Shown here piece by piece: positions 16,947-26,368 of a stretch of DNA of 54,142 nt. The notes under the pieces were generated by a model, which saw nothing but the letters and a program-made list of their open reading frames with translations, was not told the DNA's origin and made no database searches. Source of the stretch: Planctomycetota bacterium (GTDB taxonomy: Bacteria > Planctomycetota > UBA8108 > UBA1146); assembly GCA_013911165.1 (NCBI GenBank), contig JACETR010000010.1, positions 1 to 54,142 on the forward strand, given 5' to 3'. The first letter of the stretch is position 1, and each line of letters begins with the position of its first letter. A program made the position numbers and the translations under genes.

Positions 16947-19900
16947 TTATTCTGCAGAAAATGGAATGTCGATCAGATCGATCACCGGAGCCACATCTCC
17001 AAGGAAGAAGTCGGAGTAGAGAAGAATGATCATTCGAACACTCTCCACTTCACTGTTGAGAAGGGTCGGATCACTGACCACACCCACAGAGGTGCCTGTC
17101 AATCCGGCACTCTCACTACTCGCACCGAAGCCCTCGTAAAGGACGCGGTGGTTATTGAAGTTTCCGAGATCACCCGCCTGCTGAACCACGATCGCATCAT
17201 CAATCAGGTTGATACCCGAAATCGATCCTTCGTCATTGACCAGGTTGTAAGGCGTCGAGAAAGCCGAACTGAGCTCTTTACCAAAGCTGAAGAATGGCCC
17301 CTCCACCGGTGCGGGTGTGACATTGATCTCATCCGCAAATCCGAGAGGAGTCTCGATACGAATCCAGCCCGCGGATCCATTTCCTCCTGAGTTGGAGGAT
17401 CCGGCCGTCGAGTAGGGTAGCCCCGGTGCACCCGGAATGTCGTTGGCATTACCACCGCGAACATCCAGAGTCGCCAGAGGATCGATCACCACACGACTCT
17501 TTCCACGAATGCGGATCACACCACCGGCACCTGCTCCACCTGCACCACATCCTTCCGGTGCAAGATAGGAATCTCCACCACGGGCATTGATCAGTGCGGT
17601 TTCGCCGATGGTCAGGGGACCTGCAGCGGCAATCTCCAGATAACCGCCTCCGCCACCTCCACCGGTGGAAGCCAGGGCAGTAGTGGTACCGGTGTCAAAG
17701 ACTGCACCTCCACCGGCTCCTCCAAGGCCACCCACTTCCAATGCGATACTGGCACCCGGGTTGTCCGGATCGGGGACGAGGAAGGAACTGGTACCGTATG
17801 CTGAACCACCACTTCCCGCATTCGGGAAGACCCCACCACAATCACCCGCTCCGCTGCCATTCGCCCCGGATTCGGCGTAACCGCCACCGCCACCACCACC
17901 GACAGTACATGCCGCAGCAATGTCTCCTGAGGAAGATTCTCCACCGGAAGCGGCCTCAATCTGGTCAGGGGGAACGGGAGTTCCCGGGTCTCCTCCGGGA
18001 GGAATCGTGAAAATCAATGAAGCAGGAACTCCGGCTGGAACACCGCCCGCTTCTCCATTGGTGAGAGTGACTGCATCCAGCGTCGATCCGCCTTCACCTC
18101 CAGCACCACCTCCAGGCCCCGGAACTCCTCCGGCTCCCGGAATCGGGTCAAGGGGATCAGTCGTCAGATCGGGGAAGCCACCATCCTGTCCGCTGACATT
18201 GATGGTTCCTTCGATGTTCACGAAACCGCTCGCCCTGAGGAAGAGAGAGTTGGCTCCTGTGGCATTGATGATGGCACCATCCAACACCGTCAGGTTGGCA
18301 ATCTCGAAGACTCCGTCTGTTCCCACGACTCCCATGTCGGTGCCACCGAAAGTGGTGATCGTCCCGGCAACGGTATCGATGAGATAGGGGGAATCGACTT
18401 GGGTAAAGGCGAGGTCAGTAACCCCGGAACCGGTCTCGATCGGACCAGAAGAAATTCCATAGGAAGATCCCGGACTCTGGGCGGGAGTCGGATTCAGGGA
18501 ACCGTCGTCCACCGATCCAGGTGCAACCAGGCTGCCGTTGGTCTCAAAGAGGATCAGACCGTCACCCCCGTCACCCGCTTGCATCAGGTTGCCGTTGGTC
18601 GTCTGGTCACCACCGAGGCCACCGACGGCAGAAATCTCGGCTGTGGAACCCACTTCCACATTTCCGCTGGCACGGACGACGAGGCTTCCGCCTCCTCCAC
18701 CACCACCAGCACCGGAGTTGGCACCCGCCACTCCAATGTTTCCGACTCCTCCATCGAGGTTGATGTTTCCGGTCAGGCGCACACCACCATTGGCAACCAC
18801 CATCATGGCGCCGCCACCGCCTCCGCCGCCACCACCATTGTTAACGATGGGAGGAGCCGTGGTCGGCTGTCGGCGAATACCGGCACCACCGCCGCCACCG
18901 CCGCCGCCACCGGTCAGGTTGAATCCCAATTCATCCGCAACGGCTCTGCCGCCAACACCGTTCAAACCACGGTTGACTGCGGTGAAATTGTTCTGGTTGA
19001 TCGCACTTTCACCGACGACACTACCGCCTCCGCCACCTCCGCTACCCGGGCGGGCCACGAAGATCGCTGCAGGAATGATGACGTCGATGTCTCCACCCGC
19101 TCCTCCCCCGAATTCACCGGGAGATGCTGAAACGAGCGTATCCACGAGTTGGGTCTGGCCATTGACTTCAATGAATCCGCCATCCCCACCAGCCCCACCA
19201 CCGGGACCGGCAGCTCCACCCAAACCGGGCTCGACGTTGGATCCCTGGGTGCCACCGCCTCCAGAGAAATCCAGATCAGCCGCCACGGAGAAGGCGAGAT
19301 CATCCACATTTCCGGTTCCGGAGCAGCGGAAGATCAAGGGTGTCGGTTGCGGGTTCGGGAAGGTCAGAACTGCTCCCTGCTCGATGATCATCGTGCGGGC
19401 ATGGAACTCTCCGGGAACCGGTCCGATGGGCAACACTTCAAAAACGTTGGCCGGGTCGGTCACATTGAAAATCGACCCATTGCCCTGATTCAACTCATAG
19501 GTTTCATCCGCCTGCAGAATCACATCCACTGTGCCCTGCCCGACATCACCAATGAAGTTGAACTCATTGCTGGCAGGATTGGTGGAGAGAACATCCCCTC
19601 CCCAAAGCGCAGTCCCCCCCGCACTGAAATCAAAGTTTGCAGGAGTGATGAAATCTTCAGCGATCGTGCCCTGGGGAATCACAGCACTGTCGTTATCGAC
19701 CAGCATGATCCCGGACTCCCATTCACCCGCCGCATCGGAGAGTGCCGTCACCGGAATCGGGTTAGAGGCCTGTACGCGAATGCGAATTGCCCGGGGGCCA
19801 TCGGTGTCAGGAAGATCGAGAATGCTGTCCCAAAGGAACACCATATCCGCCCCACCATTGATCGCGTACTCAGCCTGATCAGTCAGCAGCAGACTACCGG

Positions 19901-20939
19901 GCACGAAGCCCTGACCCCGGAAATCGGAGTTGGGATCATCGTAGGCTGTACAGGTATTCCAGTTGCCGGATCCTGCCGGATCCTCAAACTCGGGAATGAA
20001 GTCGAATCTTCCCAGAGCGGGTTGCGTCGCAATCACAAATTTCAGTGGCACGACTCCGGTACGGACTCCACCCGGCATCAAGCCGGCGGTCACGTAGGGC
20101 GGCATGTTCGAGGTTTCACCCGGCGCAATCAGGGTCGCCAGAGGAATATCGATACTGGAACTGATCAGCGGCAATCCACCCGTGGCGGCAGTCAAACTGA
20201 ACTTCAGGGGAGTCGTATCTCCGGAAGGAATGATGCCGGTTGGCAACTCGACACGAACCGCCTGCATTTCTGCGGGCAAATCGAAATTAGCTGCGGGGTC
20301 CAAACCTGCGGTCACGTTGGCTGCAGCGAGAACACTGGTTCCGTCGTCCACGCTGGCTCCGGTCACACCGTTGAGGTTGTAACCGTACAAAACCACTTCC
20401 GCAGGAACGACCTGGCCGCCGGCATTGGCCATCAGCTGGTTGCCGTCATCACCCACCGCATACCCGACGATCTCGGGAGCCGCGGTAAAGATGCCTGCAC
20501 CTGCATTGATACCATCGACAAACAGGGTGACCGGTCCACTGCGAACACCACCGGGCACCATTGCCGTCAGGGTGGAGACTGCACCACAGGCATTGGGGTC
20601 GGTCGGATCCTCCGGAACCACGTTCACTGACAGGATCAGGGCATCGATCTCGGCCTGACCACTGAAGCTGGACATGACCACCCGGTTTCCACCAGTGTCA
20701 GAGAAGTTGACTCCACTGAAGGTCAAAATGGTTCCTGCACTACCCTGAGCCGGAGTCACATCGTTGACCAGTGGCTGGTCACAGACGGGCGGCGGAGGCG
20801 GTGGAGGAGGGTTCGTAATCGGGGGATCACCAAACTGGACCCCGAAACGATTTCCGGTGTTACAACCGCCGATGACGATCAACACCAACAACAAAATGAC
20901 CGACCGGTTCAATCCGGCGAACCTGTGAGTGTCGAGCAC
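16947..20939 (-). CDS. Large glycine-rich surface lipoprotein with TIG-like and beta-repeat regions
   Basis: Encodes 1330 residues from a GTG at 20939, chosen because AAAGGAG lies about seven bases upstream and a lipoprotein signal (VILLLVLIVIGGC, Cys26) follows directly. The ORF-track start at 21032 would put 31 polar residues before it. After a proline run, residues ~50-150 resemble an IPT/TIG immunoglobulin-like domain (VNDVTPAQGSAGTILTFSGVNF). The middle and C-terminal parts alternate poly-glycine runs of six to nine residues with short beta-strand units such as SLVVRASGNVEVGSTAEISA, YLEIAAAGPLTIGETALINA and VIRIRGKSRVVIDPLATLDV. I count at least six such units, which suggests a right-handed beta-helix with glycine-rich turns. 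It is likely attached to the outer membrane and facing out. No enzymatic motif is seen. A structured leader and a strong terminator bracket the gene, so it is monocistronic. Confidence 0.75.
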   Translation of the reverse strand: MLDTHRFAGLNRSVILLLVLIVIGGCNTGNRFGVQFGDPPITNPPPPPPPPVCDQPLVNDVTPAQGSAGTILTFSGVNFSDTGGNRVVMSSFSGQAEIDALILSVNVVPEDPTDPNACGAVSTLTAMVPGGVRSGPVTLFVDGINAGAGIFTAAPEIVGYAVGDDGNQLMANAGGQVVPAEVVLYGYNLNGVTGASVDDGTSVLAAANVTAGLDPAANFDLPAEMQAVRVELPTGIIPSGDTTPLKFSLTAATGGLPLISSSIDIPLATLIAPGETSNMPPYVTAGLMPGGVRTGVVPLKFVIATQPALGRFDFIPEFEDPAGSGNWNTCTAYDDPNSDFRGQGFVPGSLLLTDQAEYAINGGADMVFLWDSILDLPDTDGPRAIRIRVQASNPIPVTALSDAAGEWESGIMLVDNDSAVIPQGTIAEDFITPANFDFSAGGTALWGGDVLSTNPASNEFNFIGDVGQGTVDVILQADETYELNQGNGSIFNVTDPANVFEVLPIGPVPGEFHARTMIIEQGAVLTFPNPQPTPLIFRCSGTGNVDDLAFSVAADLDFSGGGGTQGSNVEPGLGGAAGPGGGAGGDGGFIEVNGQTQLVDTLVSASPGEFGGGAGGDIDVIIPAAIFVARPGSGGGGGGSVVGESAINQNNFTAVNRGLNGVGGRAVADELGFNLTGGGGGGGGGAGIRRQPTTAPPIVNNGGGGGGGGGAMMVVANGGVRLTGNINLDGGVGNIGVAGANSGAGGGGGGGSLVVRASGNVEVGSTAEISAVGGLGGDQTTNGNLMQAGDGGDGLILFETNGSLVAPGSVDDGSLNPTPAQSPGSSYGISSGPIETGSGVTDLAFTQVDSPYLIDTVAGTITTFGGTDMGVVGTDGVFEIANLTVLDGAIINATGANSLFLRASGFVNIEGTINVSGQDGGFPDLTTDPLDPIPGAGGVPGPGGGAGGEGGSTLDAVTLTNGEAGGVPAGVPASLIFTIPPGGDPGTPVPPDQIEAASGGESSSGDIAAACTVGGGGGGGYAESGANGSGAGDCGGVFPNAGSGGSAYGTSSFLVPDPDNPGASIALEVGGLGGAGGGAVFDTGTTTALASTGGGGGGGYLEIAAAGPLTIGETALINARGGDSYLAPEGCGAGGAGAGGVIRIRGKSRVVIDPLATLDVRGGNANDIPGAPGLPYSTAGSSNSGGNGSAGWIRIETPLGFADEINVTPAPVEGPFFSFGKELSSAFSTPYNLVNDEGSISGINLIDDAIVVQQAGDLGNFNNHRVLYEGFGASSESAGLTGTSVGVVSDPTLLNSEVESVRMIILLYSDFFLGDVAPVIDLIDIPFSAE

Positions 20940-20954
20940 AGGGGCTCTCCTTTC

Positions 20955-21019
20955 CCTCGGGTGATGAGATCCGACTGACGGATCTGGCGACCTTTGGATT
21001 GGGACATCCAAAGCCGAGG
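20955..21019 (-). promoter_or_regulatory. Candidate structured 5' leader RNA (three-way junction) before the lipoprotein gene
   Basis: Three perfect stems nest in 65 bases. P1 pairs 20955-20960 with 21014-21019 (CCTCGG/CCGAGG), P2 pairs 20992-20999 with 21006-21013 (CTTTGGAT/ATCCAAAG, loop of 6), and P3 pairs 20967-20973 with 20979-20985 (AGATCCG/CGGATCT, loop of 5). The P1/P2 junction has no linker, and the other two joints have six bases each (GTGATG and GGCGAC on the plus strand). On the minus strand the element ends a few bases before the AAAGGAG ribosome-binding site of the GTG start, where a riboswitch or protein-binding leader would act. It matches no riboswitch class I can recall. Confidence 0.5.
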
Positions 21020-21822
21020 CTGTCTGCTTCATTTCTTACCTGTTCAAGTTCTCAGTCGCAGAGATCAAAATCGAAATGCCAGCCGAAACTGTGCTTCGAT
21101 AAAGAGACTGTGCTTCGAAAAAGCAGGGCTCCACTCGGGAGGGGCTGCTGACATGACTGAGCACCTAATTTTTGAGTCTTCATTTTCTTGCCAAGCCCAT
21201 CACGGCTTGCAACACCGGAACCGGTTTCAACCCACGATGAGCAGACGGACCCGGGAAAATGCTCACCCCTCTGTGGAGCAAACATCAGGCCATAATCCCA
21301 CAACACCGCAGAAGAGCCTCTAAAGGCTTCCCAGTGGACTTTGGGATCATCGCATTCGTCTTTTGCAGATCAATTGGGGATTAACGCCGAAGGCTTCAAT
21401 GTGCCAAAGTTGACACGCGACTTCGACTCGACACACCCCGTGATCCTGGCTCTTCAGAATCCCTCGCCCGGCCACGACTCTTCCGCCGCCCCCACGTCTG
21501 GGACCCCTCGCAGGTTTGCCACAATTCCTACGGCCGGGGCCCGATCTCTCAATGGCCCGGCGCAAATGTTGGTCTGGCAAACAGCAGAATATCGTATCCC
21601 GGAGGGCATGGGAGTCAAGATCGGGAGACTGGCGTTCTGACAATAGAGAGGGCAAGATGCCCCTCCCGATTCCCCCCTTTGGCGGGGTTTCAATTTCGAT
21701 CTGCCGTCGGAAAGGCTGACCTCTTGAAGCGACCCCTGGGAGAGCTCTTTTCCCGTGAAATTGCCCTTCTGAGGCGATTCTTGGGGGTTTTCCGAAGAAA
21801 AAAGGGCTCCGAAAGCCCTGCG
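21020..21822. other. Long divergent intergenic region
   Basis: About 800 bases separate the glycine-rich lipoprotein leader from the prenyltransferase-repeat gene. It contains a pair of 12-base direct repeats (listed separately). The downstream reading frame is open back to a TTG at 21679, but that stretch does not look coding. I see no tRNA, no other convincing ORF and no clear terminator. The promoters of both divergent genes should lie here. Confidence 0.4.
21088..21118. repeat. Two direct repeats ACTGTGCTTCGA, 19-base period
   Basis: The 12-base sequence ACTGTGCTTCGA occurs at 21088-21099 and again at 21107-21118, start to start 19 bases. It lies in the divergent promoter region about 70 bases beyond the structured leader. 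The spacing, close to two helical turns, would suit an operator for a dimeric regulator; this is inference. Confidence 0.5.
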
Positions 21823-23592
21823 ATGTCGCCGAAAACCTCCCGCCGACAGCCAGCGGAGCCTTCAGAGCAGCCATCTGCCAGCAGCCAGAGTCCCAACCCA
21901 GTCTCGAAGGGCCCTGAACCCCGATCCCACCGCCCACGAACCGTGTTGAAACGAAAATCCCGTTCAGGCGTTCAGGAATCAGCCCCTCAAAAAGCTGAAG
22001 CCGAATCTGGCCGCCCAAAAAAACCGAGAAAACGGTCAGCGAAAGGGATTCCTTCCCCCAGGCCTCGAAAACGGGTCAGCCCTGCCAATGGAGTTCGCAG
22101 AATCGCCCCCATTCGCCCCGAACTTCTGGATCGCGAGATCGCCCACTCACCGGCAGATCCCTTTGCTTCAACCGTCGCCTCAGTGGTGTTTCATCTGGTC
22201 CTGCTTCTCATCATGATTCCACTGTGGACTCCGGCCCCTTCTCCCGACCCCCCTCCCTCCAGAGTCATCATTCGATATCTGCCCAGAGAAAACCCGGAAC
22301 CCGAGGGCGAAAAAGAAGAAGAAGCCACACCCGAAGCTCCGACAGTCGAGACTCGGCAAGAGGAGCCTGAACCGGTGGAAACGCCTTTGACAGATGAGGT
22401 GACTCCGGAGATTCGCGATGCCTCGCAAAACTCCCCTGTCGACGACTCGCAGTTCACCGTCGATGCCGAAGGGGGTGACTTCTCCACTGGCAGAACGGGA
22501 GGTGGTCGCACCCGTGCCCTCTCCCTTCATGGTGGCAGCACCGAGACTGAATCTGCGATTCAGTCAGGGATCGAGTGGCTGATCCGTCATCAGGACCGGG
22601 ATGGGAGCTGGTCACCCGACCGCTTTCATGTTCATTGCGAGGAGAGCGCAGATGAGTGCGAAGGAGCGGGTTACCCCGAACACCGGGCCGGCATCACCGG
22701 CTTGTGCCTGCTCGCTCTTCTCGGAAATGGTCATCCTCCGGGGGCGGACGGTAGCCCCCGGGAAGTGGCCGCCTGGAAAGCACTCCGCTGGCTGATCGAT
22801 CACCAGGATCCAACGGGGTGCATTCGCAGTGGAAAAGGCGAGTTCCCCCGCAATCTTTACGACCATGGCATCGCCACCTTCGCCCTCTGTGAAGCAGCTG
22901 AACTCGTGAACAACTCTGAGGTGAAAAAAGCGGCGGGCAAGGGTCTTGAGTTTATCGCCAGCAGTCAACAACCCGGTGGAGGTTGGGACTACGTGCCATC
23001 ACCCACACTGAGGAATGACCTCTCCATTACCGGCTGGCAGGTTTTGGCGTTGCATGCCGGACGGAAAATCGGCCTCCTGCCACCTCCTCAGGTTGTTCAC
23101 AAGTTGGAGAGATACCTTCAACGCTGCATCGACCCCGCAGGGGGTGCGACGTATTCGGACAGGGGCAGGGGTCGCGGTCGTGGAGGGTACGGAATCGACG
23201 CCGTCGGATTGCTGACCCGATTGACACTCGGTCACTCCCCCTTCTCCCGTGAGAGCATTCACTGCTCGAAAGTTCTGTTGCAAAACCTGCCCGCTCCGGA
23301 TTCAAGATCCGATTGGGATCGGGATCCCCAATCGATGTACTATTGGTACACCGCAACTCTGGCCCTTTTCCACATGGGCGGCCCCGCCTGGGAAAAATGG
23401 AACTCGGCGATACAGCAGCACGTCCTTCCACTGCAGCACACCGAAGGTGAATTGAAAGGTTCCTGGGATCCGGATCCGAACTGGATCGGGAAGGCAGGAG
23501 GCCGGGTGACCCAAACCGCGCTCGGAATCCTGACCTTTGAAACCTATTTCCGATACACCCCCCTGCACCGTCAATTGGGATTCCGGCGCTGA
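21823..23592 (+). CDS. Membrane-anchored prenyltransferase/squalene-oxidase-repeat protein with TonB-like N-terminus
   Basis: Encodes 589 residues from the ATG at 21823 (MSPKTSRRQPAEPSE); the TTG at 21679 is the alternative. The first ~105 residues are basic and low-complexity. A single membrane helix (TVASVVFHLVLLLIMIPLW) follows, then an acidic proline-rich stretch (EGEKEEEATPEAP) as in TonB-type anchors. The C-terminal ~320 residues hold alpha/alpha-barrel repeats: IEWLIRHQDRDGSW, ALRWLIDHQDPTG, GLEFIASSQQPGGGWDY and WYTATLALFHMGG. These repeats occur in squalene cyclases, prenyltransferases and complement-like proteins. The DxDD motif of terpene cyclases is not seen, so a cyclase role is doubtful. 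Topology suggests the repeat domain is periplasmic. Similar fusions are common in Planctomycetes and their role is unknown to me. Confidence 0.7.
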   Translation: MSPKTSRRQPAEPSEQPSASSQSPNPVSKGPEPRSHRPRTVLKRKSRSGVQESAPQKAEAESGRPKKPRKRSAKGIPSPRPRKRVSPANGVRRIAPIRPELLDREIAHSPADPFASTVASVVFHLVLLLIMIPLWTPAPSPDPPPSRVIIRYLPRENPEPEGEKEEEATPEAPTVETRQEEPEPVETPLTDEVTPEIRDASQNSPVDDSQFTVDAEGGDFSTGRTGGGRTRALSLHGGSTETESAIQSGIEWLIRHQDRDGSWSPDRFHVHCEESADECEGAGYPEHRAGITGLCLLALLGNGHPPGADGSPREVAAWKALRWLIDHQDPTGCIRSGKGEFPRNLYDHGIATFALCEAAELVNNSEVKKAAGKGLEFIASSQQPGGGWDYVPSPTLRNDLSITGWQVLALHAGRKIGLLPPPQVVHKLERYLQRCIDPAGGATYSDRGRGRGRGGYGIDAVGLLTRLTLGHSPFSRESIHCSKVLLQNLPAPDSRSDWDRDPQSMYYWYTATLALFHMGGPAWEKWNSAIQQHVLPLQHTEGELKGSWDPDPNWIGKAGGRVTQTALGILTFETYFRYTPLHRQLGFRR

Positions 23593-23720
23593 AACCGACC
23601 TGCTGAAGCCCGAAGCCATATCCCCTCAAACCATGGAAAACATGAAAAAAATATCGCTTTGAAGTAGAATGGAACTCTGAACCACAGATCGTGGGGTTTC
23701 ACAGCTAGCAGGAGTTTGAC

Positions 23721-24296
23721 ATGAGTATTTTTGACAAAATTCTATGGGGAGTTTTCACTCTCCTGATCATTCTGGCCCTCGTTTGGGGAGTCGTGATTGG
23801 CTTGCCCAGCTCGATTCCGGATGTGGCCATGAAATCGGAACGCATCTCCATCGAAGCCCTGCGCAAGGATCTGACTTCTGAACAGAATGCCCTGCTGACA
23901 GAAAACCTCACTCCCGCAGCTCAAGAGGGACAAACCCGCCCCCCTCGAGCCCCCCAGTCGGAAGTTTTCCGAATCAACCGCCCCCTGATGGCCAAACTGG
24001 CCAATCGTACCGAATGCCAGCAAGAACTGATGAATGCATCCAGTGAGCCCCAGGAAGATGGCTCATTGAGAATTTTCGATATCAAGGCAGGCTGTCTTCT
24101 CGACAAGGTAGGACTTCAGAATGAGGACCGACTGAAGATGGTCGATGGCCAGCCCCTCGATTTCACTTCGATGGGCGCTGTTTTTTCCAGCCATTCAAAC
24201 AGTCTTGCCAAACTGCAGGCTGGCCAACCTGTTGTCATACAAATTGAGCGGAGAGGCCGAATGGTCGCTCTGGTCATTGACCCGACCGGCATCTAG
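23721..24296 (+). CDS. GspC-like inner-membrane PDZ protein
   Basis: Encodes 191 residues with AGGAG seven bases before the ATG. A short cytoplasmic N-terminus precedes one membrane helix (ILWGVFTLLIILALVWGVVI). A polar linker leads to a C-terminal PDZ-like domain: RIFDIKAGCLLDKVGLQNED, RLKMVDGQPLDF, then LQAGQPVVIQIERRGR. This layout matches GspC, the type II secretion component linking the inner-membrane platform to the secretin. No other secretion gene is next to it, so it may be an orphan GspC or an unrelated PDZ anchor. The protein is shorter than typical GspC (about 270), having little of the homology-region segment. It is the last plus-strand gene before the long minus-strand block. 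Confidence 0.6.
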   Translation: MSIFDKILWGVFTLLIILALVWGVVIGLPSSIPDVAMKSERISIEALRKDLTSEQNALLTENLTPAAQEGQTRPPRAPQSEVFRINRPLMAKLANRTECQQELMNASSEPQEDGSLRIFDIKAGCLLDKVGLQNEDRLKMVDGQPLDFTSMGAVFSSHSNSLAKLQAGQPVVIQIERRGRMVALVIDPTGI

Positions 24297-24338
24297 CCTC
24301 TCCGCCCACTATTTCAATCTTGAATACAGGGTGAAAGA

Positions 24339-25397
24339 TCACTCTGCTTCAGTACCGTTTTCTTTCGCACGGGCAACGGTCCTGTTGTAAATCGTCTTCA
24401 CGTTGACCCCGAGGTCTCTTGCGGCGCGAGTCTTGTTGCCTCCATGATGATCGAGCACTTTTTGAATGTGCGCATCCGTCACTTCCGTGAGAGACATCGT
24501 CACCGGGTACCCATCGATCCCCGGGCTGATGGCCATTTTATTTTCAACCATTGGTTGCGGTGAGTTGACGATCTGCTCACGAATCGCCTCTCCGTCGATG
24601 GCTTCACCACCACTCAGTAGAACAGCACGCTCGATCACATTCTCCAGTTCACGAATGTTTCCAGGCCAGCTGTGTTGCACCAAAACCTCAACCGCACTGG
24701 TTCTGAGCTCAGGAACATTGATGCCCTTATTGCGGAGATTATCGAGAATCGATTCGACCAGATGGGGGAATTCCATTTCGCGATCACGCAGCGGAATCAA
24801 CTCAACATGAACCACATGGATTCTGTAGAAGAGATCCAGGCGGAAACGCCCGGCGTTGACTTCTTCACGAAGATCCCTGTTGGTTGCAGCAATCACACGA
24901 ACATTGACGGCCTTGTCTTCGTTAGAGCCCACCGCACGGATACGACCAGACTGCAAGACACGGAGCAACTTGACCTGCGCTTCCATCGGAAGTTCACCGA
25001 TTTCGTCGAGGAACAGGGTTCCGCCATCGGCCTTCTCAATCAAGCCGCTCTTGTCCTTGTCGATTCCGGTGTAGGCGCCCTTGAGTGCACCAAACAGTTC
25101 ACTCTCCACCAGAGACTGGGGAATCGCACCGCAGTTCAAGGTCACCCAGGGACCAGAGGCTCGCTTGCTGGTCTGATGAACCAGACGTGCCACCAGATCT
25201 TTTCCGGTACCGCTTTCCCCGTCGATGAGGATGGTGGAATCGGTCGGAGCGACGGCAGAAAGGGTCCTCAGAACTCGCAAGGTTCTCGGATCATTTCCTG
25301 CCACAAAAATGTCGTTACCTCCGGACTCATTGAAGACCGGAAGACGAAGAATCGAGGGCTTGTGAGCCGCTCCGGATTCGGTAAGTGGATGACTCAT
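24339..25397 (-). CDS. Sigma-54-dependent activator without an N-terminal sensory domain
   Basis: Encodes 352 residues. Only ~30 residues precede the AAA+ domain, so there is no receiver, GAF or PAS module. Walker A is GESGTGKD (60-67), Walker B is GGTLFLDE (125-132), and [12 protein letters not shown] and [22 protein letters not shown] are typical. The sigma-54-contacting loop reads KGAYTGI instead of the usual GAFTGA; Phe-to-Tyr is tolerated in the family, while the final isoleucine is unusual. The C-terminus is a Fis-type helix-turn-helix ([23 protein letters not shown]). The protein should open sigma-54 promoters under control of a separate partner. Its start overlaps the upstream HD-GYP stop by four bases, so the receiver in that protein is a natural partner candidate. 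Confidence 0.9.
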   Translation of the reverse strand: MSHPLTESGAAHKPSILRLPVFNESGGNDIFVAGNDPRTLRVLRTLSAVAPTDSTILIDGESGTGKDLVARLVHQTSKRASGPWVTLNCGAIPQSLVESELFGALKGAYTGIDKDKSGLIEKADGGTLFLDEIGELPMEAQVKLLRVLQSGRIRAVGSNEDKAVNVRVIAATNRDLREEVNAGRFRLDLFYRIHVVHVELIPLRDREMEFPHLVESILDNLRNKGINVPELRTSAVEVLVQHSWPGNIRELENVIERAVLLSGGEAIDGEAIREQIVNSPQPMVENKMAISPGIDGYPVTMSLTEVTDAHIQKVLDHHGGNKTRAARDLGVNVKTIYNRTVARAKENGTEAE

Positions 25398-26368
25398 GGG
25401 GTCAACTCCTCCCTGACGAGGATCTCGTCCTTGTGTTTTTCAAAAAGGTCGGCAATACGTGGATCAAACTGAATCCCCCTGCCTGATTGGATCGCCTGCA
25501 TTGCCACGCTGTGTGGCATCGCAGAGCGATAGGATCTGTCACTGGTCATGGCGTCAAAGGCGTCGACCACTGCAATAATGCGGGCCATGAGAGGAATCTG
25601 CTCACCGGACAATCCATGCGGATAACCCTGGCCGTCCCACCTCTCGTGATGATGAAGAACTGCTTTGACGCTGGGATTCAGAAATGGCACAGGAGAGATG
25701 ATTTCCGCTGAAATTTCTGGATGCCTTTGAATCTCTTTGTATTCGTCATCGGTCAACTTGTCATTTTTGTTCAGAATGTCCTCATGGATGCCGATTTTTC
25801 CGACGTCATGAAGCAGAGCTGCATAACCCAGGGTTCGCAGTTGGCCTCTGTCGAGACCGGCATGCTCACCCAGTTTCACGGCCATATCCCTGACTCTGAC
25901 AGAGTGGCCATTCAGGTAACGGTCTTTGCTTTCAAGGGCAACGAGCAACGCTTCAACCGTGTCACGCATCCCCCGTACCTCGTGGACATTCATCGCACGC
26001 AAGCGAGCACGCTGCATTGAGGTGATAAAGTCATCGACATCGTAGGGCTTGGTGATGAAATCTGTCGCCCCCGACTGCATCAGGTCAACTGCATTCTGAA
26101 CAGTACCGTCTCCTGTGGTGACGATGATGCTCAGGTCCGGGTCCTCTTCGATGGCGTTACGGACCAAGTCGTCCCCTCGCATGCGTGGCATGTCGAGATC
26201 AGTGACAAGGATGTCCCAATGACGTTCGCGAATCGCTTCGAGAGCTTTTTCACCATCCTCGACGAGAACGGGATCAGGCCAACCGTCCGCTGCGAGAATC
26301 GCAGAGACCAGTTCCCGTGCTCCGGAATCATCGTCGGCGACAAGAATCTTGAGATCTTCGGTATTCAT
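25394..26368 (-). CDS. Response regulator with HD-GYP output domain
   Basis: Encodes 324 residues. Residues 1-120 form a CheY-like receiver with acidic residues ADDD (11-14), phospho-acceptor Asp57 (LVTDLDMP) and a conserved lysine in FITKPYD. Residues ~140-320 are an HD-GYP domain: NGHSVRVRDMAVKLG, ALLHDVGKIGI, EIQRHPEISAEI, HHHERWDGQGYPHGLSG and RIIAVVDAFDAMTSDRSYR. HD-GYP proteins hydrolyse cyclic di-GMP and bind metals through the HD residues, all of which are present, so it is predicted active. It is coupled by ATGA overlaps to both neighbours, the degenerate AAA+ gene upstream and the sigma-54 activator downstream. No sensor kinase is in the window. Confidence 0.93.
   Translation of the reverse strand: MNTEDLKILVADDDSGARELVSAILAADGWPDPVLVEDGEKALEAIRERHWDILVTDLDMPRMRGDDLVRNAIEEDPDLSIIVTTGDGTVQNAVDLMQSGATDFITKPYDVDDFITSMQRARLRAMNVHEVRGMRDTVEALLVALESKDRYLNGHSVRVRDMAVKLGEHAGLDRGQLRTLGYAALLHDVGKIGIHEDILNKNDKLTDDEYKEIQRHPEISAEIISPVPFLNPSVKAVLHHHERWDGQGYPHGLSGEQIPLMARIIAVVDAFDAMTSDRSYRSAMPHSVAMQAIQSGRGIQFDPRIADLFEKHKDEILVREELTP

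Noticed and set aside
18399-20630. Plus-strand proline-, threonine- and histidine-rich ORFs (243, 316 and 493 aa)
   Set aside because: They are other-frame readings of the poly-glycine codons of the minus-strand lipoprotein.
20955-21019. Hammerhead ribozyme reading of the three-way junction (GTGATGA resembles CUGAUGA)
   Set aside because: The GAAA core strand and the cleavage-site UH are missing, and the opposite joining strand reads GGCGAC.
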